Part shown: positions 10,247 to 21,725 of the stretch, one piece after another
Position numbering within the stretch: position 1 is the stretch's first letter
How the letters are laid out: each line of letters starts with the position of its first letter
Assembly: GCA_019155205.2 (NCBI GenBank)
Contig: JAHNZQ020000308.1
Span: forward strand, 4,432,261 to 4,496,260
Source: Gracilaria vermiculophylla
Taxonomy: Eukaryota > Rhodophyta > Florideophyceae > Gracilariales > Gracilariaceae
Direction: 5' to 3'
DNA length: 64,000 nucleotides
Translations under genes and position numbers: made by a program
Notes under the pieces: generated by a model
Seen by the model: the letters and a program-made list of their open reading frames with translations, nothing else
The model's database searches: none
Told to the model about the DNA's origin: nothing

Positions 10247-10681
10247 ATGGCCGCCTCCATCTCCCCACAACAGCAGAAACAAATCCTCACTCAGTACCAA
10301 CAACTTCGCGAACAAATCGACCGCAATTATGCAAAGCTCGCCCAGCTCAACACCGATCGCAACGAGCACGAACTAGTCATCTCGCAGTTGCAAGATCTTG
10401 ACGCCTCCACTCGGTGCTGGCATCAGATAGGCGCCGTGCTCGCTGAGAAGAACGTCTCGCAGGTCGTCCCCGTTCTCACGCTCACCAGAGACAAGGTTTG
10501 TTCCCCCTTCTCCCCCGCGTCCTTCTTCTTGCTTGCCTGCCTTGCTCACCAATCTTTTTCGTAGCTTGCTGAGACTGTCCGACAGCTTTCTGATAGTATC
10601 TCCGACTTGGAGCAAAAGGCCCAACAGTTGCAGACAAAGTACTCGATACGAGAGGCCTCGCCGCATTCTGTTCCGCGCTGA
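10247..10681 (+). CDS. Prefoldin subunit 2
   Basis: Two exons, 10247-10495 and 10565-10681, with a 69-nt intron (GTTTGT..TCGTAG, phase 0), encode 121 residues. The protein is a beta-type prefoldin. An N-terminal coiled coil (QQLREQIDRNYAKLAQL, then NEHELVISQL) leads to the loop containing HQIGAVLAEKNVSQVVPVL, and a C-terminal coiled coil follows (LAETVRQLSDSISDLEQKAQ). The loop pattern is that of subunit 2. Prefoldin is the hexameric cytosolic chaperone that delivers actin and tubulin to the CCT chaperonin. The ATG is in a strong context (GCCACCATGG). The length fits the family. Confidence 0.93.
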
Positions 10682-13600
10682 TCCCTCCCATTCACTTGCC
10701 ATCTTGCCATGATGCCATTTCCATCGTGCGCGCTGCTCGTTTGTTTGCAGCAGCCTCTCGATTGTCCACCCGCACCGTCTGCGCCCTGCCACACATGTAA
10801 TGCGCCCCGCCGCCATTCCCAATCGCTCCCCGCGCGTCATGTTCCTTTTTCTTTGCTCGCTTTACGATCCACTGCATTTCGTCTAACGCTCAAAACGTTT
10901 CCTTGCGTAATAAAGTCCATATGGCCAACTGCTCCAACTCGATAATGCCGCGCTGCAGCCATGCGCTTGAATTTTGCTCTCGAGGGATGCCCAACTTTTG
11001 TCGGCACTGACCTCCAAAGTGATGGCTTCCTACCATCTCTTGATATATCCTCATCCGCACTTGTTCTGCAATCCCAGCAGACCAGAAGCAGACCAGAAGC
11101 ACATCCACGCGGAGTGTTAGAGAGTCGCTCACCTGCAAGACACTCCGTTCTTTTTCCACCTTGCATGTCGATGACGGTGGAGAATCGGCGTTCCAGGCAA
11201 CGCAGAAAAGAATTTAAATCCACGTGCAGGCGCTCAAGGCTATGCGATATCCAGGCCGCTGGCGGCGCGCCTTCACATCCGCCTGACACTGCCTTCGCAG
11301 CGCTTGGCTTCATTCTTCTCTTGCATTCTTGGACGCCGCTTCTGTTGTTTCTTGTTTCCCATTTCGCCCTCCCTACGCTATCGCTCAGATTTAAGAACTA
11401 CAACATCGCAAAGCTGCGTTGTTGTGTAGAGGCCTTGTAAGCATGGACCAGAAGCGGGAACGCCCCGCTACATTCCTCTACTCTGTGAAAGCGCTCAGCC
11501 CTTCCAAAGCTGCACCATTCATAAATGGTAAATTTCCGATACTTTGCTGACGGCGCTGTCTGACCTCGAAGACACCGAGCGGTTTCTGATGCCAACCAAA
11601 ATTTGTTGTGGACTGCGGTGAAATGTAAACCATTGGACAGTAATCCGTGACTTCCCTGGCTACTTTTAACTCAAGATCGCTGTCTGATAATCTCGCTCAC
11701 TCTGATAAACCCACAATCAACGTCAATCAGAGTTTTGACTCGCCAACAAACATACAGCGGGTAGAAACTGGATCCATAATACAATATTTTCTCTAAGATA
11801 GTTCTGCCGTGCGTCCGTAATTGATCGCACCAACCCACAATAAAGAACAAAAGAGAACCATTGTGCGTTCTGCGTCATGGTTGTGACCACCAAGTCCATG
11901 AGAAACTCGTCACAAATGATTGAAGCACTACTATTCCGCAGTATCAAACACCACAATCCTTGGCGTGGAAGAAATTCAACACGCCATGAGGATATGAAAA
12001 GCTCACACCGAAAGCGTCGAAACGCCGATCGAGGATTGCTATTAGAAAAGTTATACAGCAGAATCCGGGTCACGACATTCTTCCTGTGTCCCTTAGATCG
12101 GTTCTATTCCTCCTTTTTTATTATTATAATGGTGACCATACTACGGTATGGTCTGCCACCCCTGATTTCAAGGGGGAAAGAATTGTACGTGCAGAGTCTC
12201 GCCTGGGAAACGCCAAAAACTCTACCGGCCTTTCGTAATCTAATTTTCCAACGGTACATCTTCTCCTTTTGGCGCTGGAAGCAGCTCCATCTACGCAGGT
12301 GGCTTTTGTCTGCGCTCAGCCAAAGAGACTGTGTTCATCTCTTTCTTCGTGGAGCTGTTCCACATGCACACCGGGTTGTGTGTTGGTGCAAGAAGGACGT
12401 CGCTGGATGTGTTGACGGGACTTGGCCAGTTGCACATTGTGGGAGGATAACTTTGGATTTGCTGGCAGCTCTTTCGCGCAGTACTTTGTCTTCGTCAATT
12501 GAAAAGATCATCTCAGTGCTCGATTTCTGTGAGATTGGAGATTCGATGTCTTAAAAGTCGGCTGCCCTTGTCAACGTGCCATTCCTTCAATAGTACTTTC
12601 AGCACAAGCGCTACTCCTTATCAGCATAATGATGATCGAAACATCGGCATTTCAAAATAGAAGCGCTTCCTTCTTGCCAAACCGTTTCCGTCAGAGGCCT
12701 TCTTTTTTGCGGATATCAACCATTTAGTACTAAACTGAAGTTAAGCTTCTAGATGCAACTTTCTCTCTCTAGAAAGGCGAAGAATTTTTGGTGAATCATT
12801 TCTAATCAAACCAGCGACGTCTTGTCTGGCGTGGGCAGGGGTGTTTCTCGATGGTTCTCGCCTTTATGCCCTTGTGTGTGGGCATGGAAGCACTACATGT
12901 TCCACGGTCTTTTTCGCATTCATGGCACAATTGCAGCGCAGTACGCCTTTGTTTTTGACATACCTTGCAATGGGAGGCAACGAGGCCGCATGTCCTGAGA
13001 AGAACTGAGCAAGTGTAGCCTCGACATTCCGTGCATATCCCTTCACACATACTGAAGCCAATGCATTCTGGAGAATGGGCTTTGATTTTCGCTTGATGGA
13101 AAGGGCTCTACGTGCGTCCAGCAAGTGTTTTGGTATCTGTACCTGCTGTGCCACAGGGATGTGAAATGTGTTCTTTATTAATCGATCGACTCGTTCGTTC
13201 TGTTCTCTTGCTTATTTAGATGCTGTTCGCCTCGTCCAAGCTTTCAAGTCCATTGAGCGGTTAAGGTCCGAGGTCACTGCGGCATATTCCAAAGTGTGCG
13301 GGTTTGTAAGTCTACGGTTACAAGACTGTAGATTTCGCTTGGGCTGCATATGAACACTTGCAGCCGACATTGAGAATGTGAAACTGAAAACGGAGTAAGG
13401 ACCGAGAAGAAGAAAAATTTTCAAGAACACCCCTGACAACAAAAAAAGACCATCTGATGGGAGAAGCAGAGTCTATCACAGCTAGCACGGGGCCATTTTC
13501 TCCATTGCGTCTAATCCGTTCGAAATTGGGAGGATCAGTGGCACGTTGTTCGTACTTTAGGGTATTGTAATGAAAAAAATCGTCGAAACGTCCGTTCACA

Positions 13601-14000
13601 AACCGCCCTTGTCGAGATGAACTCTTATTCACTTTCTTTATCTCTCCCAATGTGAGCGAGCTCGCTTATTCTCCCGAGCTTCGAGCGGTTCGCTAAGTAC
13701 CACCAAACATCTTCATCACTATTGTGAGAACGTCGATACGAGCTGCAAATCCATGAGAGTGTTTCGCGCACTTGCAGTCAACGACATCATTGATGTTCCG
13801 AGGAAGTGTCTGATATCTTGAGTGTACTAACTCGCTACAACCGGCACCCATTAGCAAAAAGATGGGCAAGTCATGGATAGAAAAGATTAAGAATGGACCG
13901 GTAGAGTTTTTAGCTTCCTACTAGACGAAAATCGCCCGCAAAGCAACGTTCTCTGTTTACAATCGAAATCAGGAGTTAAAGACCATAATCAACGAGAAAA
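10682..14000. other. Gene desert, part 1
   Basis: GC falls here and no intact gene is recognised. A TGTAA lies about 115 nt after the prefoldin stop. Open frames, including one of 225 codons at 11877-12554 on the plus strand, show no domain and no plausible splice structure. A short Cys-rich frame on the minus strand (12802-13050) is listed separately. Confidence 0.55.
12802..13050 (-). pseudogene. Cys-rich zinc-binding-like open frame, possibly decayed
   Basis: An 82-codon frame with an ATG and a stop. Its first two thirds is dense in paired cysteines: CEGICTEC, then TCGLVASHCKVC, then LCHEC and GTCSA. The spacing after SHCKVC (about ten residues, CxxC, six residues, C) resembles the C-terminal half of CRIPT-family proteins. 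The last Cys of that pattern is Ser here, and the N-terminal CRIPT half is not in frame. Six open residues upstream of the ATG also fit. It may be a broken gene, an unusual small zinc protein or a mobile-element fragment. I do not assign a function. Confidence 0.3.
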
Positions 14001-17000
14001 AAAGAAAGAACGTACTGATATTCTTGGCCGCATGTTGTTTGGATATATTCATTTTCGACAGGCAAGAAATGGAAAAATCCACCTCTCCAGTTGCGAAACA
14101 TCGAAAGCCAAAACAAGGGAGCAGTATCCTCAAGATGAAAGGCCATATGAATAGTATTGAGAGTCGCAGTGCGGTCTCTCACGAATGCTCTCAGGAGGAC
14201 TATGACAGTGATTTTTTTCACACGGTAAAATTCACACCCCGACCATCTGTGAAGAAACTTTAGGAGTTTTAAAGTTATGGCTTCGAAGCTCTGGCGAGAG
14301 AGATGCACCAAGAGATAATCGGCGAGATATTGCATGACATAGATCTCTGGCCGCTGTCGTGTGTCTCAAAATAGATAGGCGTTCTGACGGGCAGGCTGGG
14401 ACATGAAGCTATTTCTGACAGAAAAGGCAAAGGCGCCATCCTCGTCAAAGAAGCAAATTCTTTTGTACAACCCACGACACAACTTTCAAACATAAACATA
14501 TTTGTCAAATCATAAAAACGACGGAAGCTGCTTGCAGACCAACAAGAATGGGTATCAATCGAAATGGACCACAGATGAGACCAACGAGCGAGGTACAGAA
14601 TTGCAATTCTACTGTGTAATGCTCGTAGCCATTTCTCTCTATCGTGGCCATCCGCATTCGTTTTGTGATCCTTGAGAAAATACTGATGAACCGACATCAA
14701 TGTGGCGTCTTGATACAGGTATTCTTTCTCGGAAGCTGATTGTATTGCTCTTACGGTCTCACAAACCATCCCAACCTCCTAAATATGCTTGTTAAAGTGC
14801 CTCGAATTATTGTCTATAATCTGAAATCGAGAGGTTCTCGATTGCCTCGAAGCCGAATATCAATCTTGAGAACTCTGAGAGAGCGATTTGCGGAAATGGG
14901 CTCCCTTCATTGCAATTTTCTCGCCGATGCACAGTTGCGGATTGCATCCCTAGGATTATGGTTATTGTCAACCCTGTCCATTCTGTTCCATCCTCATATT
15001 CTAAACCACGGCATTTACAGAGAAGCATAACAGACATCATCTGAAAATATACCAACCTCTGGGAAAGAGACGACGAGCTTCTTTCTATTTTCAGTAGAAC
15101 TTGAGTAGGATACGGAAGCGTGAATATATCGTCCGCGGACCTTCACGCTTGACTATTCATGAAAAAGAGAAGGATAATTGCCTGAATGAAACCAGCAATG
15201 CAGATTGAGAACAGCAGAACAAGATCAAAGTTTGGTAATGTTTTGAAATGAGATCACAACTCTGCCTTCGCTATGATATAAATCCAGAAGAACTACGAGA
15301 ATGCACAGGAACACTCTGCACACTTTGAAGCTGTACTGATTTCCATGGCATTCGCTGCTCGATTTTCAGGGCAGTACGCATGGAAAGAAAGCTCATGGCA
15401 GAAAAGAGCGATGATTGGGAGATCTTCCAAAATCTCTCAAAGTCTTCATTAGAGAACACTGGCACTGCTCAAAGGAAAAAAAAAAGATCACTCGTCAATA
15501 GAAGCACAAACGTATTGAGAAAGAGTCTCGCATATCAACAAGAGATTACAACGCTGAAGGGAGATCTTGTCTTGCTTCAGAATCAATGGCAGACCAGAAG
15601 ACATTAAGTTCTTCTGTTTGTAAATGGAGAACTGCAAAACAGAAATAAACAGATTGTGACAAACGTTTTGCAAGTTACACTTTATTTATATAGTGTGGCG
15701 TCGAAAGATAGTTCATCGACGTCACCAGAACTTTCTGGAAGCTGTCCAGCTCAGCTTGCTGTGCTGGACAACTTGAAACTTTGTTCTAGATTTCTCCAAT
15801 GAGGAGCATCTAAAGTCTATAAAGGTGTGGTGCTCTCGAATGACAGGGGCATCAGGAAACTCATATAAGGTTTTATTCAAACCTACCGTCTACCTACTTC
15901 CATCCATTTCACAGATCGATGTATTCTAGACATAAAAAAGCACGGACACATGTAACCTTAAATAGAACCATAGTGTAAAACTGCGGAGTGGAAGATGCGG
16001 ATCGAAGAGGAGTCTGTTGGATTCACGAAGGAGAATAGCAGACTCGAAGTCGTTGAAATTGCAAATGTGCTGCGATCGCTACTCTGGGTTCTATTGACAG
16101 TGCCTTAATCGATACAACACTCGAAGATAGTGTCGCTTGTTGGCTGTCTTTGAGGCATTACTCGACGACAATGTAGCTTGTAGACTGCCTGTGTGGTTCT
16201 ATGTGGTCCGATACATCTACCTGTGTGACACAGAGATGAACGAAAACAAAGACAAAAAAGAAAAAGAGGCTTTGATATGAAAGATAGGTTCCGGGGTGAT
16301 ATGGGCAGACTACAGATGCAACGTTTTCGAAGATGGCAAGATTACAAGAATTGTCGGCTGTGAAAACAACTGGTCAAACCCGACGCACTGCTGGTTCTCT
16401 GCGCATCACACTTGATGCATTCCACACCCCTCCCCATTTATATCAAGGATGTGGGCTCATTTCGGCATATGGATGCACCGTTAACGCCAAATTTATCGAT
16501 TCCGGCGTGCAATATCTGCTCCTTGGCCCGGTGGGAATCGAAACCGCGAACCTAGCGCCCCGCTGCGTACTCACCATAGCCTCGACAAAAACGCTGATGT
16601 ACTGGGTTCCTTGAAACGTCGAAACCCCTGTTAATAGCTTGATAGGGTATGATTCGCGAAAAATTGTTTGCCTTCCTTGAGAGATACAGCTTCATTAAGA
16701 AGCGTTCCTTCGATCTATAATTGAAGAAGCTGATGTGCACAACAACGAAGAGGAAGAAGAAGAGGGAACGGCGACGCAGTGAACAGGACTAAGAATAGCG
16801 AAGCAGCTGCACAACTGTTGCACTTTTGCTGCTCTGCTCTGCTCTGCAGCGTAAGGTACTCTTCACAATGCTCACACTATGCGCAGAAGTCGTATGCTTT
16901 TCGATTTTTGAGGGGATACACGTTCGACAGCAGGAAGAGAGGAGCAATTGCGTGTTTTTCGTTCCTCTTGAACATGGCTCTCCGAAATAACTTGAACGAT

Positions 17001-19554
17001 GTTCGCAAAAAGCCGCTCAACATCACGATTTTGATAGATTTGAGTGCGGAAATTTCGGGCCTTTCCAGTTTCGGGAACGGCATTGATACCTGATGGAGTG
17101 CGATCACGTAAACCAGCAAGCGAGTCGCATGCACGTGCTGGATCGCCGTGCAGCATGCTCAAGAACGACATTTATTCCCCAAATTCTGTGATGTTGAAAG
17201 CACAATTTTGAACGGGGGCAGTGCACGGCAGCAAGTGGAAGCATATGCAGGATGCGATGGTGGTCCGGTGGCGATGCGCACGCCAGGAAGGGCTTCGGCC
17301 CTGTTTTGATGCCCTTCGTTTCCAAGGGCTGTATGATGATATGCTGCACGGAGCCTGCTGCGTCTCAAAACAGATTGGGAAAAGCAACACCAAGAGTGGA
17401 TCTGCGATTCCCGATTCGATTTCTGGATTTGATGAAATGCTTTCACTGCAGAGTCGACCCTCGATCGTTTCTTACGCACCGGGGGGGGGGGGGGGGAGTT
17501 CGCTAGAGAAAGAAGGTACAAGTGGCACCAACGGTGCAAGTGACGGAAAAGATGTTTTCCTGAATTGCTGTTTTCGCTGCCCGATCTTGTCGGCGGGATG
17601 GATCCTTGACGAGCTGAAGAACAAAAGCGGTCAAAATGATATCTGGACACGCCACAACCACGAATATTCGTTGTTCACAGTGTGGTTGGAATGTGAAACA
17701 CTGCAAGGTAAGGCAAATGAATGAATTACATCGTGTTGCGTAAAATGCGGAAGAGTGCGTTCCCAAGAGGTGAGGAAACCGGAACGCCGACGCGTCGTCG
17801 TAATTCCCATATGTACCGCCTCGAGTGCGCTCGGCGATCTCGTCTTGGGACATTTCCTCGCGATGGTTCCAGACACACGAAAACATAGAGTTGGCCTCAT
17901 GCATGGATTCTTTGATTACATTTTGTATCAAAATTGTATTCTTTCCCAGATCATTTTGTTGTGCGCATCGACTGAGGAGGATTAACAATATTACTGAGCC
18001 AGCTTGGCGCCAACGACCGACTGCGCTCAGAAGAGCAACTGGAGGTGCGCATCGCCGTTTGGATGCACAGGTTTTCGACACTGTTGGTTTTCTCCCTGCG
18101 GTTAGTGAGAATGTTGTGTTGATTGCAATTGAACATGAAGGCGCTGCAGATTGTGCTTTGGCGATGCAAAGACTTATCTTTTTTTTGTTTTTTTTGTATC
18201 TGTTTCTATTGGGACGCTAAATGTGATTGATACACGCATGTGCAACATGTGATGAGCTGCGCTTTGGCTCTCTGCGCAGCATGTTCATTGATCGCACTGT
18301 TGGATATGAATGTTTCTTGTTGAGGAGAGACAAGTTTGTTGTTTCCGCAAAGAAGAGCAGAGCAATGTGGAGTGTGTATCAAAGTTGGAGAAATATTTGA
18401 CCTTTGCCGTAGCGTCTTGACACATTTGGCTGGATGATTGACTGCGGGATGTTAGAAGAGTGGTGAATTAGTCTTGAGAGGGTTTGTAAGTGCTTTGTAA
18501 CCAATAATGGTGAAATCGAGAGGCGATACGACGGAATCAAAGTGATTTGGCTGTGCCGTGAACAAAGTGGCAAGACTATCTATTTCTGGGACGTAGAAAC
18601 TCAACGAGTATGCGTTGTGAAATGTGCGTGAGGGAATGTGTGGATAAACGACTGGCCGAAGTGGAGGGCGGCGAATGCAAGTGCGAATGACTCCCGTTCA
18701 CAGCCATTTGCGGTGGTGTGCCAAACTACAGTGCGGGCGACACGCGGGAGAAGGGCACGACGAGGGGCCGCGCCGACTCGTTGGTGCGTGCATCGGTGAC
18801 GGCGGAGCACACTTTGGCACTGGTTGGCGAGGCCAAACGGGCGTGCGCCGCTTCGCTTGCATGCTGGCCGACTGGTTTTGGCGCGGGTGGGTGATGTCGG
18901 CGGCGGCGGCACTCTGTGCGCCGGCGACATCTGCTGTTGGACGGGGGGACGTAGCGGCGGCGCGGGGGCGGTGGGCGCAGTTGCGGCACGGCGCCCATTC
19001 CACCGGCGGCGTCGATGTTTGGGCGCAACGTGCGGCGGCGGCGCGCGCGCGCGGCAGTTCGATACTGCGCGCGGAAAACCGGCGGCGGCGCGCGCGCGGC
19101 CAAGTTTGTGCGACAAACGGCGCGGCGCGCGCGGCGCGCGCGGCGCGCGCGGCGCTCGGGTCCAACGGCGCGCGCGCTGGAACGGCTCCCGAGAGCGTGG
19201 CGCGCGGCGCGGCGCGCGACGCGAATTAGAGAGTACTGAGCGCGCGCCGTGCATGTGCGCGCGTGCGCCGCGCGCCCCCCGCGGTCGCACGACTGCCGCG
19301 GCGCGCCACCGCCGCGCGCGCGCGCCGCCGCTCGCGCACGCGGTGGACCGCGCCGCGCGCCGCCGATTAGAGAGTACCACTTCGTTTGTATGAGCCGCCG
19401 CGCGCTTACCTTCCACCGCGCGTCCCGTCGCGAAACCCCTAAACCCGCCGCGCCCCGCGCCGCATTCCTCTCCCGCGCCGCCCCTTAAACGCGCCGCCGC
19501 GCCCGCCGCGCAAGCTGCGCACGCCGCGCACGCCGCTCCCCCCACCCGCCCCCC
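14001..19554. other. Gene desert, part 2, rising into GC-rich GATA promoter
   Basis: No supported gene. Frames of 160-190 codons (14275-14769 minus, 17503-18081 minus, 17221-17724 plus) show no recognisable domain. Small structures seen are an 8-bp inverted repeat (tgtccagc / gctggaca) at 15743-15770, an imperfect 36-bp direct repeat at 16118-16194, a run of 16 G near 17481-17496, and T-rich tracts near 18180-18200. From about 18750 the sequence turns very GC-rich and leads into the second GATA gene. Confidence 0.55.
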
Positions 19555-19747
19555 ATGGCGTCGCCCGACCCGCGCTGGCTGGCGCGCGCCCGCCCGCGCG
19601 GCGACGACGGCCGCTTCGTGCCGCGCCCCGACCACCAGCAGCGCGCCCACGCGCGCGCGCGCAAGGTCTGCGGCTGGTGCCGCCGCTCGCAGACGTCGCA
19701 GTGGCGCGTGGGGCCCACCTCCGGCTCGCTAGGTATGTCGCCGCGCG

Positions 19748-19818
<71 letters not shown>

Positions 19819-19851
19819 CCCCCCGCCCCCCCCGCCCCCGCCCCCCGCCCG

Positions 19852-19927
<76 letters not shown>

Positions 19928-20389
19928 CGCAGAAATGGGCACACTGTGCAACGCGTGCGGCATCAACTACCGCCGCGCCCTCGCCAAGACCTCCGCCGGC
20001 GCCCTCGACCTCGACCGCCTGGCGCGCCAGCAGGGCACGGCGCTCTCCATCCAGAAGGCGCTCAAGCGCCAGCGCAAGCTGTCGCCGCCGCCGCCGCCGC
20101 ACGCCGCCAACCTCCGCCGCACTGCCGCCGCCACCACCGCTGCCGCCGCTGCCGCCGCCGCCACCGCCGCCGCCGCGTCGCGCGCCCCGTCGCTGCACAT
20201 GCTGCTGTCGCACGACGCGCCGCCGCCGTCGTGGCGCGCGCTGCCGCCGCCGCCGCAGCTGCCGCCGCCGCCGCTGTCGCCGCTGCAGCCGCTGCCGTCG
20301 TACGCCGCCGCCACCGCCGCCGCCGCCGCGCGCCGCGCGCATCCGCGCGCGCACCCGCACGCGCTGCCGCCGCTGTCGCTGCCGCCGCT

Positions 20390-20451
<62 letters not shown>

Positions 20452-20537
20452 ACGCGTCCGCGCCGCCGCCGTCGCGCGCGGCCGAGCGGCTGCCGCCGTT
20501 CCAGCACTTTATCGGCAGCCTGCCGCCGCGCCACTGA
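19555..20537 (+). CDS. GATA-type zinc-finger transcription factor (copy 2), Pro/Ala-rich
   Basis: Exons 19555-19732 and 19933-20537 (200-nt phase-1 intron, GTATGT..GCGCAG) encode 260 residues. Splicing joins CGWCRRSQTSQWRVGPTSGS to a segment ending LCNACGINYRRA, forming one GATA finger at about residues 39-71. The loop between Cys pairs is 22 residues, longer than the usual 17-20. A basic helix follows (LSIQKALKRQRK). The C-terminal half is low-complexity Ala and Pro, including a run of about 20 Pro encoded by CCG repeats, typical of a disordered activation or interaction region. The intron position matches the GATA gene at 2184, so the two are probably paralogues. It is convergent with the Cpn10 gene, 43 bp away. 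Confidence 0.88.
19852..19926 (+). repeat. 75-nt uninterrupted poly-C inside an intron
   Basis: Positions 19852-19926 are all C, immediately before the GCGCAG acceptor of the second GATA gene. The same intron begins with a long GCC repeat. The run acts formally as the polypyrimidine tract. Its exact length may be affected by sequencing or assembly. Confidence 0.9.
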
Positions 20538-20580
20538 CGCGCCGTGTACATTTTGCAACACAATTAGACACAAAACACGT
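20538..20580. terminator. 43-bp convergent 3' gap with palindromic TGTACA
   Basis: The stops of the GATA gene and the Cpn10 gene are only 43 bp apart. TGTACA, a palindrome readable on both strands, lies at 20546-20551. It could serve as a 3'-processing element for both transcripts. That role is inferred from similar elements after other stops in this window. Confidence 0.35.
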
Positions 20581-20970
20581 TTACTGCTGCGGCGCGCGCG
20601 CCACGAGCGAGAAGGCGCGCAACGCGAGCAGCGTCTCGCCGTCGCGCGCCACGCGCTCGGCGCCAAAGTCGTCCTTCCACAGCACGCGGTCGCCCGGCGC
20701 CACGGGCATTGCCTCCAGCGCGCCCTGCGCCGAGTAGCGCCCGCGCGCGACCGCCACCACCACGCCGCTGCCGCCGCCGCCGGCCGCGCCCGCGTCGTCG
20801 GCGGCTGCGGCCGCGGCCAGCAGCAGCCCGCCGGCCGACTGCTTGTCCGCCGCGTCCGGGCGCACCAGCACGCGGTCCGCCAGCGGGCGCAGCGCGCAGC
20901 GCGCCGCCGCGCCGCCGCGCGCGCGCCGCGGCCGCGCCGCCACCAGCGCCGGCACGGGCAAGAACGCCAT
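20581..20970 (-). CDS. Organellar 10-kDa co-chaperonin (Cpn10/GroES)
   Basis: A 129-residue intronless protein. After an N-terminal extension of about 25 residues rich in Ala and Arg with no acids comes a GroES fold: LRPLADRVLVRPD, the mobile loop with SAGGLLL, a V-x-A-V-x-x-G turn, and the closing strands PGDRVLWKDDFGAERV and LLALRAFSLVA. GroES forms the heptameric lid of the Cpn60 folding chamber. The extension suggests import into plastid or mitochondrion; I cannot decide which. The mobile loop is expanded with Ala/Gly. The upstream region carries GAGC/AACG-type short repeats. Confidence 0.9.
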   Translation of the reverse strand: MAFLPVPALVAARPRRARGGAAARCALRPLADRVLVRPDAADKQSAGGLLLAAAAAADDAGAAGGGGSGVVVAVARGRYSAQGALEAMPVAPGDRVLWKDDFGAERVARDGETLLALRAFSLVARAPQQ

Positions 20971-20980
20971 CGCGCGCGAC

Positions 20981-21075
20981 TGAGCGATTGAGCGAGTGAG
21001 CGAGCGAACGAGCAAGCAAGCGAGCAAGCAAGCGAGCGAGCGAACGATCGAGCGGGCGCGCAAACGATCGAGCGG
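20981..21075. repeat. Degenerate GAGC/AAGC/AACG tetranucleotide tract
   Basis: A run of 4-bp units (gagc, gagt, aacg, aagc, atcg) starts about 10 bp upstream of the Cpn10 ATG on the coding-strand side, so it is probably within its leader or core promoter. Confidence 0.75.
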
Positions 21076-21174
21076 GCTGGCAAGCAGGTGGACGCGTGCG
21101 CGCCCCGCGCTCCGCGCATGAGATCGCGCGCGCGCGCGCAGCTCATAGCGCCGCGGCGGCGCGCGCCCCGCGCG

Positions 21175-21241
21175 CGGCCACGCGGCCACGCGGCCACGAT
21201 GCCACGCGGTCACGGTGCCACGATGCCACGCGGCCACGCGT
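21175..21241. repeat. GCCACGCG-type minisatellite
   Basis: Several 8-11 bp units built on gccacgcg, gccacgat and tcacggt follow one another in the Cpn10-UBL3 intergenic region. Confidence 0.7.
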
Positions 21242-21539
21242 CCGCGCGGCCAGCGCCGCACGTGGCCAGCTGGCCACGCGGCGGGCGCGCAGCTCGCGCA
21301 ACGGCGAGGCGCGCGACACGCTGCGGCGGCCGCGCTGCGCGCGCCGCGCGCCCCATCGCGCGCGGCGGGCGGCTGCGCCGCTGCCACGCGCGCGCGTTGC
21401 GCCCGCTGCGGCGCGCGCGCGCGCGTCGCACGCTGTGTGTACACAGCGCCATGCGTCCCGCCTGCACGCCTGCAGCACCGCGGCCGCCGTTGCGTCCCGC
21501 CTTCATCCGACGCCGCCGCCGCCGCCGTCGCCGCTGCCG

Positions 21540-21585
<46 letters not shown>

Positions 21586-21725
21586 CGCTGCCGTCGCCGC
21601 CGTCGCCGCCGTCGCCGCCGCCGCCGCGCCGCGCTTCCCCCCGCCCGCACCCGCCGCGCGCGCCGCTCCCCCCCGCCCCCCCGCGTCTCGGCGTTTGTGC
21701 GCGCCTGCCCCGCGCCGCCGCCAAC

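Larger units (their letters stand above)
20971..21725. other. Divergent promoter region between Cpn10 and UBL3 genes
   Basis: No gene is seen. The stretch holds a GAGC-family tetranucleotide tract (about 20981-21075), a GCCACGCG minisatellite (about 21175-21241) and CCG/CGT trinucleotide runs (about 21510-21625). It ends in a C-rich leader just before the UBL3 ATG. Confidence 0.6.

Noticed and set aside
11877..12554. 225-codon plus-strand frame
   Set aside because: No recognisable domain, irregular composition, no support from context, and a short Cys-rich frame is the only suggestive coding signal nearby.
15380..15607. Short plus-strand frame with a basic stretch and leucines, bZIP-like at first sight
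   Set aside because: The conserved Asn-Arg spacing is off by one and the leucine heptads do not continue.
16529..16600. tRNA-like B-box (TTCGATTCC on the minus strand), possible tRNA or tRNA-derived SINE
   Set aside because: The T-stem does not pair fully, no matching acceptor stem or A-box could be found, and no second copy was seen.
19852..19926. Poly-C tract read as a poly-proline coding segment of the second GATA protein
   Set aside because: Splicing at GTATGT and GCGCAG joins the two halves of the zinc finger. Reading through would separate the Cys pairs by about 90 residues.
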